Shown: one piece after another, positions 1-8,166 of the stretch
Numbering within the stretch: the first letter of the stretch is position 1
How the letters are laid out: each line of letters begins with the position of its first letter
Source of the DNA: an uncultured Parabacteroides sp.
GTDB taxonomy: Bacteria > Bacteroidota > Bacteroidia > Bacteroidales > Tannerellaceae
DNA length: 26,863 nucleotides
Direction of reading: 5' to 3'
NCBI GenBank assembly: GCA_934718155.1
Contig: CAKUZF010000038.1
Coordinates: 1 to 26,863, forward strand
Notes under the pieces: generated by a model
The model's input: only the letters and a program-made list of their open reading frames with translations
Databases searched by the model: none
Told to the model about the DNA's origin: nothing
Translations under genes and position numbers: made by a program

Positions 1-25
1 CCGACATTAAAGTCAGCATCAATAT

Positions 26-101
26 CATTTTTTCATACTTATGCGAATTTTCATTATATAATATGTCTTCATTATTCCGACTGCAAAAGTATGAGAAAAT
101 G
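26..101. repeat. Inverted repeat with a promoter-like box, left edge
   Basis: Arms at 26-40 and 87-101 are reverse complements over 15 bases with one mismatch, separated by 46 AT-rich bases. The right arm overlaps TACTTTTG (minus strand, 84-91), which fits the Bacteroides -7 consensus and would drive a gene to the left of the window; no matching -33 element is seen. The stretch 1-156 holds no supported gene. It may be an operator or a degenerate terminator for the AraC gene ending at 157. Confidence 0.3.
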
Positions 102-156
102 CTGATGTATCAGATACCAGGAAACCACCCAAAACTACCAAAATGATAAATCATTC

Positions 157-1050
157 TCATTCATATACACCATTCTTATAGTCCTCTTGGAATTCTCTAC
201 ATGTCTTGCCCGTCTGCTGCTTGAAAAAACGCATCAGATGGGACGGTTCGGGGAAATTGAAAGCGTAGGCAATCTCGCTTATCGATTTGTTGGTGAACAG
301 AAGCTCGTTTTTGATTTCTGCCAGCAGTCGCTGCTTCAGCAGATTCATTGCCGATATTCCATACTGCGACATCACACTATGGTTGAGGGTGATGCGGCTA
401 ATCTTGAGCAGCGAGGCGTAGTCCTGCACACGCTGCAACTTCCGGATGTTGGCTTCCATCAGTTCCACAAACTGAAAAGCGTAATTGTTTTTGGGAGCCG
501 CAAAAGGCAGCTGGTACTCACGGGCATAATGGCGATTCATAATTGCCAGCAGATAGCAGAGCACACCGACGATGATGTGGTAGCTGTCGGCTTCAGGCTG
601 CCGAAGTTCTGACCTGATTATCCGGAGCAACCGCTGATACTCTTCGCCCTCTTTTTCAGAACACATCAAATAGGGCGGCGTTTCGGTCTGCTGGCAGTAT
701 TGCAGGCGATAGACAAAGAACTTGTCGGCAATAAACGTTTGCATGAAATCCTCGCGGAATATTAGGAAATCATAGTCGAGAGCCTCCTCATCAATGTGCC
801 ACTCCTGCTGCTGGTGGGGCTTCACGAAGAGCACCATGCCGTCTGTCAGTTCTATCTTCCTGTAGTCTATCAGCAAGTAGCCATTTGCTTTCCTGATGAA
901 AAAGATTTCGAAAAAGTCGGTCTTGAACGCTTCATTCTCCGTAAGCACACCGGGACGCTCTCTGCCGTGCGCAGTGTTGATAAAGAAATCCACTCCGCAC
1001 TCCGTCTTGCTGAACGGCACTTCTACCAATCGCTGTCGTTGTTTTGCCAT
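157..1050 (-). CDS. AraC-family transcriptional regulator
   Basis: Predicted DNA-binding regulator of 297 residues. The C-terminal third (about residues 195-290) has the AraC/XylS double helix-turn-helix pattern: a first helix pair around ASLLKISRITLNHSV and the typical second part SISEIAYAFNFPEPSHLMRFFKQQTG, seen here as SISEIAYAFNF followed by SHLMRFFKQQTGKTCREF. The N-terminal two thirds resemble the cupin-like sensing domain of the family (KPHQQQEWHI near residue 77), but no ligand can be read from it. It is divergent from the hydrolase gene at 1191 across 140 bases, the usual arrangement when such a regulator controls its neighbour. The promoter at 1068-1098 leaves a leader of only about ten bases. 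Family call is firm; target and ligand are unknown. Confidence 0.9.
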   Translation of the reverse strand: MAKQRQRLVEVPFSKTECGVDFFINTAHGRERPGVLTENEAFKTDFFEIFFIRKANGYLLIDYRKIELTDGMVLFVKPHQQQEWHIDEEALDYDFLIFREDFMQTFIADKFFVYRLQYCQQTETPPYLMCSEKEGEEYQRLLRIIRSELRQPEADSYHIIVGVLCYLLAIMNRHYAREYQLPFAAPKNNYAFQFVELMEANIRKLQRVQDYASLLKISRITLNHSVMSQYGISAMNLLKQRLLAEIKNELLFTNKSISEIAYAFNFPEPSHLMRFFKQQTGKTCREFQEDYKNGVYE

Positions 1051-1067
1051 AATCTGATATTTTGGGG

Positions 1068-1098
1068 CAAAGTTACTAGTTCCCGCTAATTTATCAAA
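1068..1098 (-). promoter_or_regulatory. Promoter of the AraC gene
   Basis: On the minus strand TTTG (1095-1098), 19 bases, then TAACTTTG (1068-1075): a full match to the Bacteroides -33/-7 consensus. It sits 17 bases upstream of the ATG at 1050. Confidence 0.65.
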
Positions 1099-1133
1099 AT
1101 GACATAACTAGCACATATAATGGTATAGATAAA

Positions 1134-1145
1134 TTTAACGTTAAA
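1134..1145. promoter_or_regulatory. 12-bp palindrome, candidate operator
   Basis: TTTAACGTTAAA is a perfect palindrome lying three bases upstream of the -7 box TACCTTTG of the hydrolase gene, inside the promoter spacer. A protein bound here would block or reshape the promoter. The palindromic form suggests a dimeric repressor more than a classic AraC direct-repeat site. Confidence 0.35.
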
Positions 1146-1148
1146 GGC

Positions 1149-1156
1149 TACCTTTG
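1149..1156 (+). promoter_or_regulatory. -7 box of the MBL-fold hydrolase gene
   Basis: TACCTTTG matches TAnnTTTG exactly and lies 34 bases before the ATG at 1191. No TTTG is present at the usual distance upstream, so the promoter may need an activator. Confidence 0.5.
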
Positions 1157-1190
1157 GACCGAGATTTAAAAATTAAAAAACGCTAAAGTT

Positions 1191-1952
1191 ATGAAGATTC
1201 AACAGATCAGAAATGCCACAATCATTATCGAGTATGCAGGAAAGCGATTCCTCGTTGACCCCATGCTCGGTGCAAAAGGTTCGTTTGCTCCTTTTCCATT
1301 ATCTAACCATCAAGAGCTACGCAACCCGCTCCACGAACTGCCTATGAAGGCAGAAGAAATTGTCCACAACATAGACTGCGTATTGCTTACCCATCTGCAC
1401 CTTGACCACATAGACGATGCCGCCTACAAGCTGCTAGGCAAGTCGGTTCACATCTTTGTGCAAGACGAGCAAGACAGGAATACAGTTATGAGTCACGGAT
1501 TTACCCATATGGAAATAATTGGCGAAGACTCACGTTTCGGCGACATCCTTCTGTCAAAGACTGAGAGCCATCACGGCCATTGGTGGATGCTTCCTGCAGC
1601 AGGTCACACCTGCGGCTATGTGCTGCGTCATGAAGAAGAACCGGTATGCTATCTGGCTGGTGACACCATCTGGTACAGTGGTGTCCGCAGAAATATAGAC
1701 CGCTGGCGTCCGCAGATCATTATTGTGAACGCTGGCGGAAACAAATTCCATCTGGGCGGACATGTCATCATGAACATTCCCGATGTACTGAAGGCTATGG
1801 ACTATGCGCCAGCGGCAACCTTCGTGGCAACCCACCTTGAAGGTGTCAACCACAATCAGGTTACCCGTGTTGCCCTGGAAGAAGAAGTCTTGAAGTGCGG
1901 TAATGCAGACCGCATCCATATTCCCGAGGACGGAGAGATTGTAGAACTGTAG
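1191..1952 (+). CDS. MBL-fold metal-dependent hydrolase (UlaG-like)
   Basis: Predicted cytoplasmic metallo-beta-lactamase-fold enzyme of 253 residues with no signal peptide. The metal-binding motif THLHLDH gives His68, His70, Asp72 and His73; further ligand candidates are Asp158 in LAGDTIWY and His215 in VATHLEGVNH. The N-terminal strand pattern (NATIIIEYAGKRFLVDPML) is typical of the UlaG/YtnP-like L-ascorbate-6-phosphate lactonase superfamily, which also contains many uncharacterised hydrolases, so the substrate cannot be assigned. The gene is divergent from an AraC-type regulator, is followed by no other plus-strand gene, and is probably a single-gene unit controlled by that regulator (inference). 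The ATG at 1191 is chosen because the conserved first strand begins right after it. Confidence 0.85.
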   Translation: MKIQQIRNATIIIEYAGKRFLVDPMLGAKGSFAPFPLSNHQELRNPLHELPMKAEEIVHNIDCVLLTHLHLDHIDDAAYKLLGKSVHIFVQDEQDRNTVMSHGFTHMEIIGEDSRFGDILLSKTESHHGHWWMLPAAGHTCGYVLRHEEEPVCYLAGDTIWYSGVRRNIDRWRPQIIIVNAGGNKFHLGGHVIMNIPDVLKAMDYAPAATFVATHLEGVNHNQVTRVALEEEVLKCGNADRIHIPEDGEIVEL

Positions 1953-2047
1953 CTCAACAAAAGTCGCAAATTGGAAAAAATGATTCAAAGTCAACATATC
2001 TATTATATTAATTTGCGTCACAACGAGTGCTTACAAAAAAGTATATT

Positions 2048-2113
2048 GTATTACTTGGCAAAGTAATACGTATTAAATGGGCAAGTAATACGTATTAAAT
2101 GGCAAAGTAATAC
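2048..2113. repeat. Three tandem 22-bp repeats with inverted ends
   Basis: Units at 2048-2069, 2070-2091 and 2092-2113 abut with no spacer. Each begins GTATTA and ends TAATAC, so every junction makes the 12-bp palindrome TAATACGTATTA (2064-2075, 2086-2097). Unit 1 is itself a near-perfect hairpin (GTATTACTT, loop GGCA, AAGTAATAC); units 2 and 3 share the core AAATGG then CAAGTAATAC or CAAAGTAATAC. It lies between the convergent ends of the hydrolase and susD genes. Confidence 0.9.
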
Positions 2114-2121
2114 GATAACAC

Positions 2122-2151
2122 AAAAAAGGGATGCGCCCAAAGGCGCACCCC
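2122..2151 (-). terminator. Rho-independent terminator of susCD
   Basis: On the minus strand a GC-rich 10-bp stem (2142-2151 with 2128-2137) and a four-base loop is followed directly by six T (2122-2127). One pair is G-U when read as minus-strand RNA but A-C mismatched in the opposite strand, which supports leftward use after susD (stop at 2185). Confidence 0.85.
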
Positions 2152-2184
2152 CTTATCATAGACTAAATCAAACTTTGTGATCTT

Positions 2185-3687
2185 TTAATAGTTCTTCTCC
2201 ATCAACGGGTTGAAGTCGGTCTCCTCTTTCGGAATCTCGAACATCCATCCCTTCTCGCCCTGAGCCTTATCCAAGAAGCCGCAGAATGCGATATCGTAGT
2301 TAGAACCACCACGATGGATCGGCAAGTTCAAACGTTTCAGGTCGAACCAGCGGAAGCCCTCGCCCCACAACTCGATACGACGGCTATCCATGATCTCTTC
2401 GATCAAAGCAGCACCCGTATTCGTGGTCGTTGTATAAGCCGTGTCACGATTAACCATCAACGCGTCGAAGTACTCCTTCGCCTTTGCCTCCTGACCAGAG
2501 CGAGCATAAGCCTCGGCAGCGATCAAGTAGAGCTCACTCATACGCATGAAAGTAAAGTCGCCCACTGCGTTTGACGTAGCACGAGCCGTGAACTTACGGT
2601 TCTGATACGGACGCTGGTTGTACGACTTAGCCGGAACAGCAGCCTTACCCGTCGGATCCCACCACTGACGGCGCAAGTCGGTCGGCGACATTCTGTCGTA
2701 AGTCTCCTGGTTGATACACTTGATACCTGTACGCACAGAACTTGAGTTGAAATTCCATGACATGTAAGCGTAGAATGAATAGAAGTAAACGGTCTGATCA
2801 TCCTGCGTCAAGGCAGCGTAGATAGGCTCCTTCGTCTTCGTAGAAAGGTCAGAGAAACCATTCATCAACTCGTCCGGTTTCATGATGTCACGACCCATCG
2901 CCTTCGCAGCCTCAATGGCTCTAACGGCCATGTCGCCTGCCTCGGCATACTTCTGCTGCGTCAGCAACACGCGAGCCTTGATACCCAGGGCTGAAGCCTC
3001 GGTGTAGTGGTTGATATCATTAGCCTCATAGCCATTCAACAACTGGATAGCCTCATCAAGGTCTTTATTGATCAGCGAGTAAACCTCAGCCACCGTGTTA
3101 CGAGCCATCGGCTCAACATTTGCTTTCAAACGGTAGGGAACACCCGGCTGGCTATTCGCGTCGCCGTCGCGATAAGACTGCGCATACATCTGAACCAACT
3201 GGAAGTGCGACCATGCACGGATTACCAACGTCTCACCCTTGATATATTTTGCCATAGGTTCTGTAGAATCAGCATAATTCGCCTCTAATGACTCCAGAAT
3301 CATGTTGGCATTCAGGATGAACTTATAGTAGGTCTCCCAGAAGTTGTAGTTGTAGGACGAAGAGGCGTTGGTAGGGTAGCTCCAGTTCAAGAAGCCCTTA
3401 TGCCAGCTCTGCGTATCCCATGTCATATCGTCGCCCAACGCTTCGCGGCATATAATCTGACCGGGTTCGCCACCCATACCCTGATTACCTTGGTCTTGAG
3501 AGACCATCTTACGGTGGATACCATTCAGTGCCAAATAGAGGTTATCCAAAGAGGCCGACACAGTGGCCTGAGAAGCATCCTCTGTAGGGACAGTATCCAT
3601 ATAGTCGCTGGAACAGCTGGTCTGCGTCAAGGCACAAGCCGTCAACAGTCCCACCGCTGCATATTTTAAGGATTTTATCGTCTTCAT
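2185..3687 (-). CDS. SusD/RagB-family nutrient-binding outer-membrane lipoprotein
   Basis: Surface lipoprotein of 500 residues that should act as the lid and ligand-binding partner of the SusC-type channel encoded just upstream. The N-terminus has a lipoprotein signal ending TQTSC with Cys25 as the lipidated residue, followed by the acidic/serine start usual for exported Bacteroidota lipoproteins. The helical TPR-like body is visible in repeats such as the segment around residues 225-265 (KARVLLTQQKYAEAG), and the C-terminal part carries the family hallmark with RMSELYLIAAEAYARSGQ and, near residue 440, DSRRIELWGEGFRWFDLKR. Length is normal for the family. It follows susC by 27 bases in the same orientation and is followed by a strong terminator. 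The transported ligand, sugar or peptide, cannot be told from the sequence. Confidence 0.97.
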   Translation of the reverse strand: MKTIKSLKYAAVGLLTACALTQTSCSSDYMDTVPTEDASQATVSASLDNLYLALNGIHRKMVSQDQGNQGMGGEPGQIICREALGDDMTWDTQSWHKGFLNWSYPTNASSSYNYNFWETYYKFILNANMILESLEANYADSTEPMAKYIKGETLVIRAWSHFQLVQMYAQSYRDGDANSQPGVPYRLKANVEPMARNTVAEVYSLINKDLDEAIQLLNGYEANDINHYTEASALGIKARVLLTQQKYAEAGDMAVRAIEAAKAMGRDIMKPDELMNGFSDLSTKTKEPIYAALTQDDQTVYFYSFYAYMSWNFNSSSVRTGIKCINQETYDRMSPTDLRRQWWDPTGKAAVPAKSYNQRPYQNRKFTARATSNAVGDFTFMRMSELYLIAAEAYARSGQEAKAKEYFDALMVNRDTAYTTTTNTGAALIEEIMDSRRIELWGEGFRWFDLKRLNLPIHRGGSNYDIAFCGFLDKAQGEKGWMFEIPKEETDFNPLMEKNY

Positions 3688-3714
3688 AATTGTTGTTTGT
3701 TTTTAATGGTGAAA

Positions 3715-6700
3715 TTAGAATGATACATTCAGGCCCAACGTGAAGTTACGTGCGGGCAGATACTCGTTGTAAGTAATACCCTTGTAGTTACCCTGCGGGT
3801 TCAAACCCTGACGAGCCTTCAGCATGAACAAGTTCTCAGCACTCAAGTTAACGCGAGCGCTCTTGATCTGACACGGTGTCAGGATTGACTTCGGCAATGA
3901 GTAAGACAGAGTCACGGTACGGAGGTTCAAGTAGTCGGACTTCGTCAACCAACGGGTTGAGTAAGACTGGCCAATGTTCGTAGCGTGTGTTGAGCTCTGA
4001 TCCATACGCGGAACGTCGGTGATATCACCCGGCTTGCGCCATGCTCTCTTGATGTCGGGAGACATCGCATAACCAAACTTCGACACATCCATCAAGGTTC
4101 CATAGTTGTTATCCAAAACCTTGCCACCAATTGCGTAAGAGAATACGGCCGAAAGATCGAATGCCTTATAGCCCACCTTCACGTTGAAACCACCATATAC
4201 TTTAGGAACAGCAGAGCCGCTGTAGTCGTACTTCGCATAAGAGTAGCTGTTGGTCAAAGTCTGGCCATTGCGCTCAACCAAAGTCTTCTGTGCAGCCGCG
4301 GAGATCTGACCCTGATCGTTGGTATTATTCTCGGCGTCGAACAACCAGAGGCCATCACCCGTCTCAGGATCTACACCCCACCACTGGCGCAACCAGAAGT
4401 CGTAGATAGAGTGGCCTTCCATGTACTTCTTCGTACCAGAGATGATACCGTTCTCGCGGTTGATGTCGGGCAACTTCGTCAACTTATTCTTGATATAAGT
4501 TGCGTTACCACCGACTGAAACCTTCCAATCCTTGTGGTTCAAGATCTCATAGTTTAAGTCGATCTCGATACCTTGGTTTTGAACCTTACCGATGTTCTGA
4601 ACGATCGAGGTCACACCCGAAGAAGCCGGCTGGCTCACGTCGAACAACAAGTCGCGAGAAGCCTTGCGGAAGTACTCCAAAGATCCAGTCAACTTACCAA
4701 ACAAACCAAACTCGATAGCGATATCTGAAGACACCTGAGTCTCCCACTTCAAGTTCGTATTAGCCATCGTGGAGTAGTACAAACCGGCCTCAGTACCGTT
4801 GTTAACGCCCAAGCCGTAGAGCGGTTGAGAAGGATAGTAGTCTTGCTCATCGTCTCGCAAGATTGCGTCGTTACCCGTCTCACCATAAGAACCACGGAGC
4901 TTCAAGTTGTCCACCCAAGTGATGTCTTTCATGAAGTCCTCCTGGCTGATACGCCAAGATGCGCCAAACGAATAGAAGTTACCCCAACGGTTGTCTTTGC
5001 TGAAACGAGAAGAACCATCACGACGGTAAGAGAATGAACCGTAGTACTTATCATCGTAGTTGTAGTTCAAACGTCCGAAGTAACCCTCTTTCTTATACTC
5101 GCGAGTGTAAGAATCCATAGAACTGATGCTTACGAAGTTGCCGAACTCATAGATACCGTCTACGATCTGGCCCAGCTTCATGCCGTAAGTATATTCATAC
5201 TTGTAGCTATAGTTCTCATGACCTAACAAAGCCTCGATAGAATGCTTACCGAATTGCTTATTATAGTTGATCAACTGATTGAAAGTCTGCGTAAGGAAAC
5301 GCTGGTTCCTGATATTCAAACGACCCGGTCCTGCAGTACCATCACCAACCAACGGGTTCTCATACACGTTACGCTTGCGATCGGAGTTATCCAATGCGTA
5401 GTTAGCTGTAACGCTCAAGCCCTCGATCGGAGTGATCGTCATGTATGTACGAGCAGACGTGTTCGTTGAAGTCATCAAACGGTTGTTCCACAAGGTCTCA
5501 GCGATAGCGTCACGGCCGTTGTTGGAGATACGCGAGCCATCGTAGTCGTAGGTGTAAGCCGACGGATCGGTCGTTACTTTGCCATCCTTATCCAAGTAAG
5601 CGCCCGTCTCAAGATCGTGGCGGTGAACCGGATAGATCGGAGCCATCGTACGGATGAAGCGAGCCAAGTTGTTGTAAGAAGATGAGCTGGACTCCGTAGA
5701 GGTTGAATAGTTAGAGTTCGTGCGGCTCAAGCCCATGTTCAAACCAGTCTTGAACCATTTCACGGGATAAACGTTGTAGTTCAAACGTGCGTTGTAGCGC
5801 TCGAAGTCGGTCTTGATCATGTAACCCTTATCATTCAGGTAGCCGATAGAAGCGTAAGTGTCGCTCTTATCCGTCTTCGTATTGTAGCTCATGCTATACT
5901 CCTGACGGTGACCAGTGCGGTAAGCCTCGTCCTCCCAATCCAAATCTTCGCCCCACTTCAATGCATTAGCGGAGGGGTTCAAGCGGCCATCAGTACCTAC
6001 GATCTGATCATCAGCAATGCCTGTGAACGGGTTATACTTCAGCTGTTTGTGGATACCCGCAGAAGCCAACTGAGCGGCCTCGGCCTCGCTCTTACCACCA
6101 GAGAGATATGAGTTTTTCAACATCTCCCACTGCAAAGGATAGTAATCATAAATACCTACGCCCGCATAGTCCTTATAAGCGCGGCTCGACCAACCTTGAG
6201 AGATATTCAATGTTACGCCTGCTCCACTGTTGGCAGAACCCTTCTTCGTCGTGATCAAAACGACACCATTACCTGCACTTGAACCATACAAAGAGGTAGA
6301 AGCGGCATCCTTCAAGATTGACATTGACTCGATATCAGAGGGGCTGATCGTAGCGATATCACCTGTAAAGATCGCACCATCCACTACATACAACGGGTTG
6401 TTATCGGCGTTGACTGAGCCGAAACCACGGATACGAACCTTGGCAGACTCACCAGGCTGACCAAGAGAGGAAGTCATCTGCACACCCGAGGTGTTACCCT
6501 CCAATGCAGTCAAGGCGTTACTCAACGGACGCTTGTCCATCAAAGCTGCACCTACCGTAGAAGCGGATCCAGTGAAAGAGCTCTTCTTCGCTGTACCATA
6601 AGCTACGACTACAACCTCATCAATTGCCTTGGAATCGGTAGTTAAGACAATACGCATGTCGTTCTGAGCGACTGTCTCCTGCGTTGTCATACCTACATAG

Positions 6701-6924
6701 GAAATAATAAGACGGCCATCTTTGGGAACGTCTAATGTAAACTTACCATCAAAATCTGTAATAGTACCTGTGGTAGTTCCTTTCACTACGATGGAGGCTC
6801 CGATAACGGGTTCACCATCGTCTTCATTAATTACGACACCCTGAACCTTCAGGTTCTGAGCATTAAGCAGCTGTGCACCTCCCAACAACAGGGAACACAA
6901 CATAAGCTTCGTTTTGTGCTTCAT
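3715..6924 (-). CDS. SusC/RagA-family TonB-dependent outer-membrane transporter
   Basis: Outer-membrane active transporter of 1069 residues. Residues 1-22 are a signal peptide ending LLNAQ. Residues about 25-100 form the carboxypeptidase-regulatory-like domain typical of SusC proteins (VQGVVINEDDGEPVIGAS, then GKFTLDV). The TonB box IDEVVVVAYG follows, then the plug with VRIRGFGSVNADNNPLYVVDG and SDIESMSILKDAASTSLYG, and a long beta-barrel ending in the aromatic C-terminus FTLGLNVSF. There is no N-terminal STN domain, so it is not the anti-sigma-signalling type; this agrees with the absence of sigma/anti-sigma genes nearby. It forms a two-gene operon with susD. No glycoside hydrolase, peptidase or sulfatase lies next to it, so the ligand is unknown. 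Confidence 0.97.
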   Translation of the reverse strand: MKHKTKLMLCSLLLGGAQLLNAQNLKVQGVVINEDDGEPVIGASIVVKGTTTGTITDFDGKFTLDVPKDGRLIISYVGMTTQETVAQNDMRIVLTTDSKAIDEVVVVAYGTAKKSSFTGSASTVGAALMDKRPLSNALTALEGNTSGVQMTSSLGQPGESAKVRIRGFGSVNADNNPLYVVDGAIFTGDIATISPSDIESMSILKDAASTSLYGSSAGNGVVLITTKKGSANSGAGVTLNISQGWSSRAYKDYAGVGIYDYYPLQWEMLKNSYLSGGKSEAEAAQLASAGIHKQLKYNPFTGIADDQIVGTDGRLNPSANALKWGEDLDWEDEAYRTGHRQEYSMSYNTKTDKSDTYASIGYLNDKGYMIKTDFERYNARLNYNVYPVKWFKTGLNMGLSRTNSNYSTSTESSSSSYNNLARFIRTMAPIYPVHRHDLETGAYLDKDGKVTTDPSAYTYDYDGSRISNNGRDAIAETLWNNRLMTSTNTSARTYMTITPIEGLSVTANYALDNSDRKRNVYENPLVGDGTAGPGRLNIRNQRFLTQTFNQLINYNKQFGKHSIEALLGHENYSYKYEYTYGMKLGQIVDGIYEFGNFVSISSMDSYTREYKKEGYFGRLNYNYDDKYYGSFSYRRDGSSRFSKDNRWGNFYSFGASWRISQEDFMKDITWVDNLKLRGSYGETGNDAILRDDEQDYYPSQPLYGLGVNNGTEAGLYYSTMANTNLKWETQVSSDIAIEFGLFGKLTGSLEYFRKASRDLLFDVSQPASSGVTSIVQNIGKVQNQGIEIDLNYEILNHKDWKVSVGGNATYIKNKLTKLPDINRENGIISGTKKYMEGHSIYDFWLRQWWGVDPETGDGLWLFDAENNTNDQGQISAAAQKTLVERNGQTLTNSYSYAKYDYSGSAVPKVYGGFNVKVGYKAFDLSAVFSYAIGGKVLDNNYGTLMDVSKFGYAMSPDIKRAWRKPGDITDVPRMDQSSTHATNIGQSYSTRWLTKSDYLNLRTVTLSYSLPKSILTPCQIKSARVNLSAENLFMLKARQGLNPQGNYKGITYNEYLPARNFTLGLNVSF

Positions 6925-6973
6925 AGGACTTAACGTTGTTTAGTTAGACACACTTTCGTTGTTTTGTTTGACG

Positions 6974-7005
6974 CAAATTAATGCATTTTTTATTAACCAA
7001 GCAAA
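6974..7005 (-). promoter_or_regulatory. Promoter of susCD
   Basis: Minus strand TTTG (7002-7005), 20 bases, then TTAATTTG (6974-6981), one mismatch from TAnnTTTG. This predicts a start near 6968 and a leader of about 45 bases before the ATG at 6924. Confidence 0.6.
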
Positions 7006-7029
7006 ATTTTGAACTACTTTTTTTAAATA

Positions 7030-7137
7030 AAAAGTGTGTTTTTGACATAAAGCATCCATTTTTACTCCGTTTTTCGGCCTTTCAGACTATCAAAAAGTAC
7101 CATTTATCCCCTATCTTTCAATGCATAACACACTTTT
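7030..7137. repeat. 11-bp inverted repeat upstream of the susC promoter
   Basis: AAAAGTGTGTT (7030-7040) and AACACACTTTT (7127-7137) are perfect reverse complements 86 bases apart. The inner word ACACACTTT occurs once more at 6948-6956, in the predicted susC leader. Candidate binding sites for a regulator acting on susCD. Confidence 0.4.
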
Positions 7138-7414
7138 ACGCCCCCTTAAAGAACATTCACCCCATTAACTAATAAATACCATCGCCTATTCAACTCAAGC
7201 AGTTTCAAATCATAACCACACCATTCCTTTCATTTATTCATCAAAAAGCTACTTGTAAGCCAAAACACCATCGCAAATAGCCATCATATCTGTTATAAAA
7301 CACGGTTTTTGAGCAAAATGATAATTAAGAAACCATTTTACCATCAAACTAGTTTCAATTTAAAAAGATTGATTATGTAAAAGACTGTTTACGCTGTGGT
7401 TTTATCATTTAGAG

Positions 7415-7444
7415 ACGGGAGAGCCCCTTTCGGAACCCTCCCGT
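7415..7444 (-). terminator. Possible weak terminator of the biotin operon
   Basis: ACGGGAG (7415-7421) and CTCCCGT (7438-7444) form a 7-bp stem about 40 bases downstream of the bioD stop. No run of T follows on either strand, so it may stop transcription poorly or only protect the 3' end. Confidence 0.35.
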
Positions 7445-7483
7445 ACAGTGGATCAAAACTATGCGAAGCGTCGCTTAACATAT

Positions 7484-8149
7484 TCAAATAAGCCCTCGAA
7501 TGTCGATGGGATGCGGATTACTCAGATCGGAAAGCAGAAGAAGCGGAATCTCGGGAAATTTCACCCGCAGATACTCCAACGAGTTGGCCTCAATCAGCGG
7601 ATCGATGCTGGGGTATTGGTTATAGACAATGGCTTTCACCTGGATGCCCATCTGCTGAGCGGCATAGAGGCTAAGCAGCGTGTGGTTGATGCTGCCCAGC
7701 TTGCCTGAGGTGACCAAGACAAGCGGATAACCCTGGTCGCGGATGTAGTCGATCGTCAACGACTCGAAATCGTTGGGCACCATCAGGCCGCCAGCGCCCT
7801 CAAGCAAGACATACTCGTAGCGTTCGCACAGTTGCTCCGTGGCTTCTGTGATCACCCGCAGATCGATGGTTCGTCCATCCTTGGCCGCTGCCATATGGGG
7901 CGAACAGGGATAAGTGAAGACATAGGGACAGGTCAGCCCTTCACGATCCTCCTCCGTGAAAGGGATACCCATTATACGGCGATGTTCCTCAATGTCTTCA
8001 GAGACCTGTTCGCAACCCGTTTGGATCATCTTTTGTGTGATTACCTTTTTACCTGCCTCGGCCAGAGCCTTGGCGATTGCTCCGGTGGCAGCCGTCTTAC
8101 CCACGCTTGTGTCGATACCGGAGATGAATAACACTTTTCCTTTTTCCAT
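7484..8149 (-). CDS. bioD: ATP-dependent dethiobiotin synthetase BioD
   Basis: Cytoplasmic enzyme of 221 residues that uses CO2 and ATP to close the ureido ring of dethiobiotin from 7,8-diaminopelargonic acid. The P-loop variant GIDTSVGKT lies at residues 11-19 with Lys18, and the conserved EGAGGLMVP segment is near residue 117, both hallmarks of BioD. The ATG at 8149 is chosen over upstream in-frame starts because it lies directly before the first beta-strand (KVLFISGID) and 17 bases after the bioC stop. It is the last gene of the leftward biotin operon. Length and motifs are ordinary for the family. Confidence 0.95.
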   Translation of the reverse strand: MEKGKVLFISGIDTSVGKTAATGAIAKALAEAGKKVITQKMIQTGCEQVSEDIEEHRRIMGIPFTEEDREGLTCPYVFTYPCSPHMAAAKDGRTIDLRVITEATEQLCERYEYVLLEGAGGLMVPNDFESLTIDYIRDQGYPLVLVTSGKLGSINHTLLSLYAAQQMGIQVKAIVYNQYPSIDPLIEANSLEYLRVKFPEIPLLLLSDLSNPHPIDIRGLI

Positions 8150-8166
8150 GTTTCGTTTCTTGTTTA

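Larger units (their letters stand above)
6925..7483. other. 559-bp AT-rich intergenic region upstream of susC
   Basis: The only stretch over 300 bases without a gene. No convincing reading frame with a start site or conserved composition was found. It carries the susC promoter (6974-7005), a 9-base word present three times around it (6948-6956, 7031-7039, 7128-7136), a 10-bp palindrome AAACTAGTTT (7346-7355), and a hairpin near the bioD end (7415-7444). The length suggests upstream regulator sites or a small RNA, but neither is shown. Confidence 0.6.

Noticed and set aside
187..612. Plus-strand frame of 141 codons over the AraC gene
   Set aside because: Antisense to a clear AraC-family regulator, no start context and no motif.
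2007..2019. 13 bases shared with the minus strand of the susC promoter (6970-6982)
   Set aside because: Matches of this length are expected by chance in 27 kb of AT-rich intergenic plus coding DNA; no -33 element goes with the copy at 2007.
2048..2113. Tandem repeat as a CRISPR array
   Set aside because: Units are only 22 bases and abut with no spacers, and no cas gene is present.
6981..7172. Plus-strand frame of 63 codons in the susC upstream region
   Set aside because: AT-rich, no family similarity that I can recognise, no good promoter box before it, and it overlaps the susC promoter.
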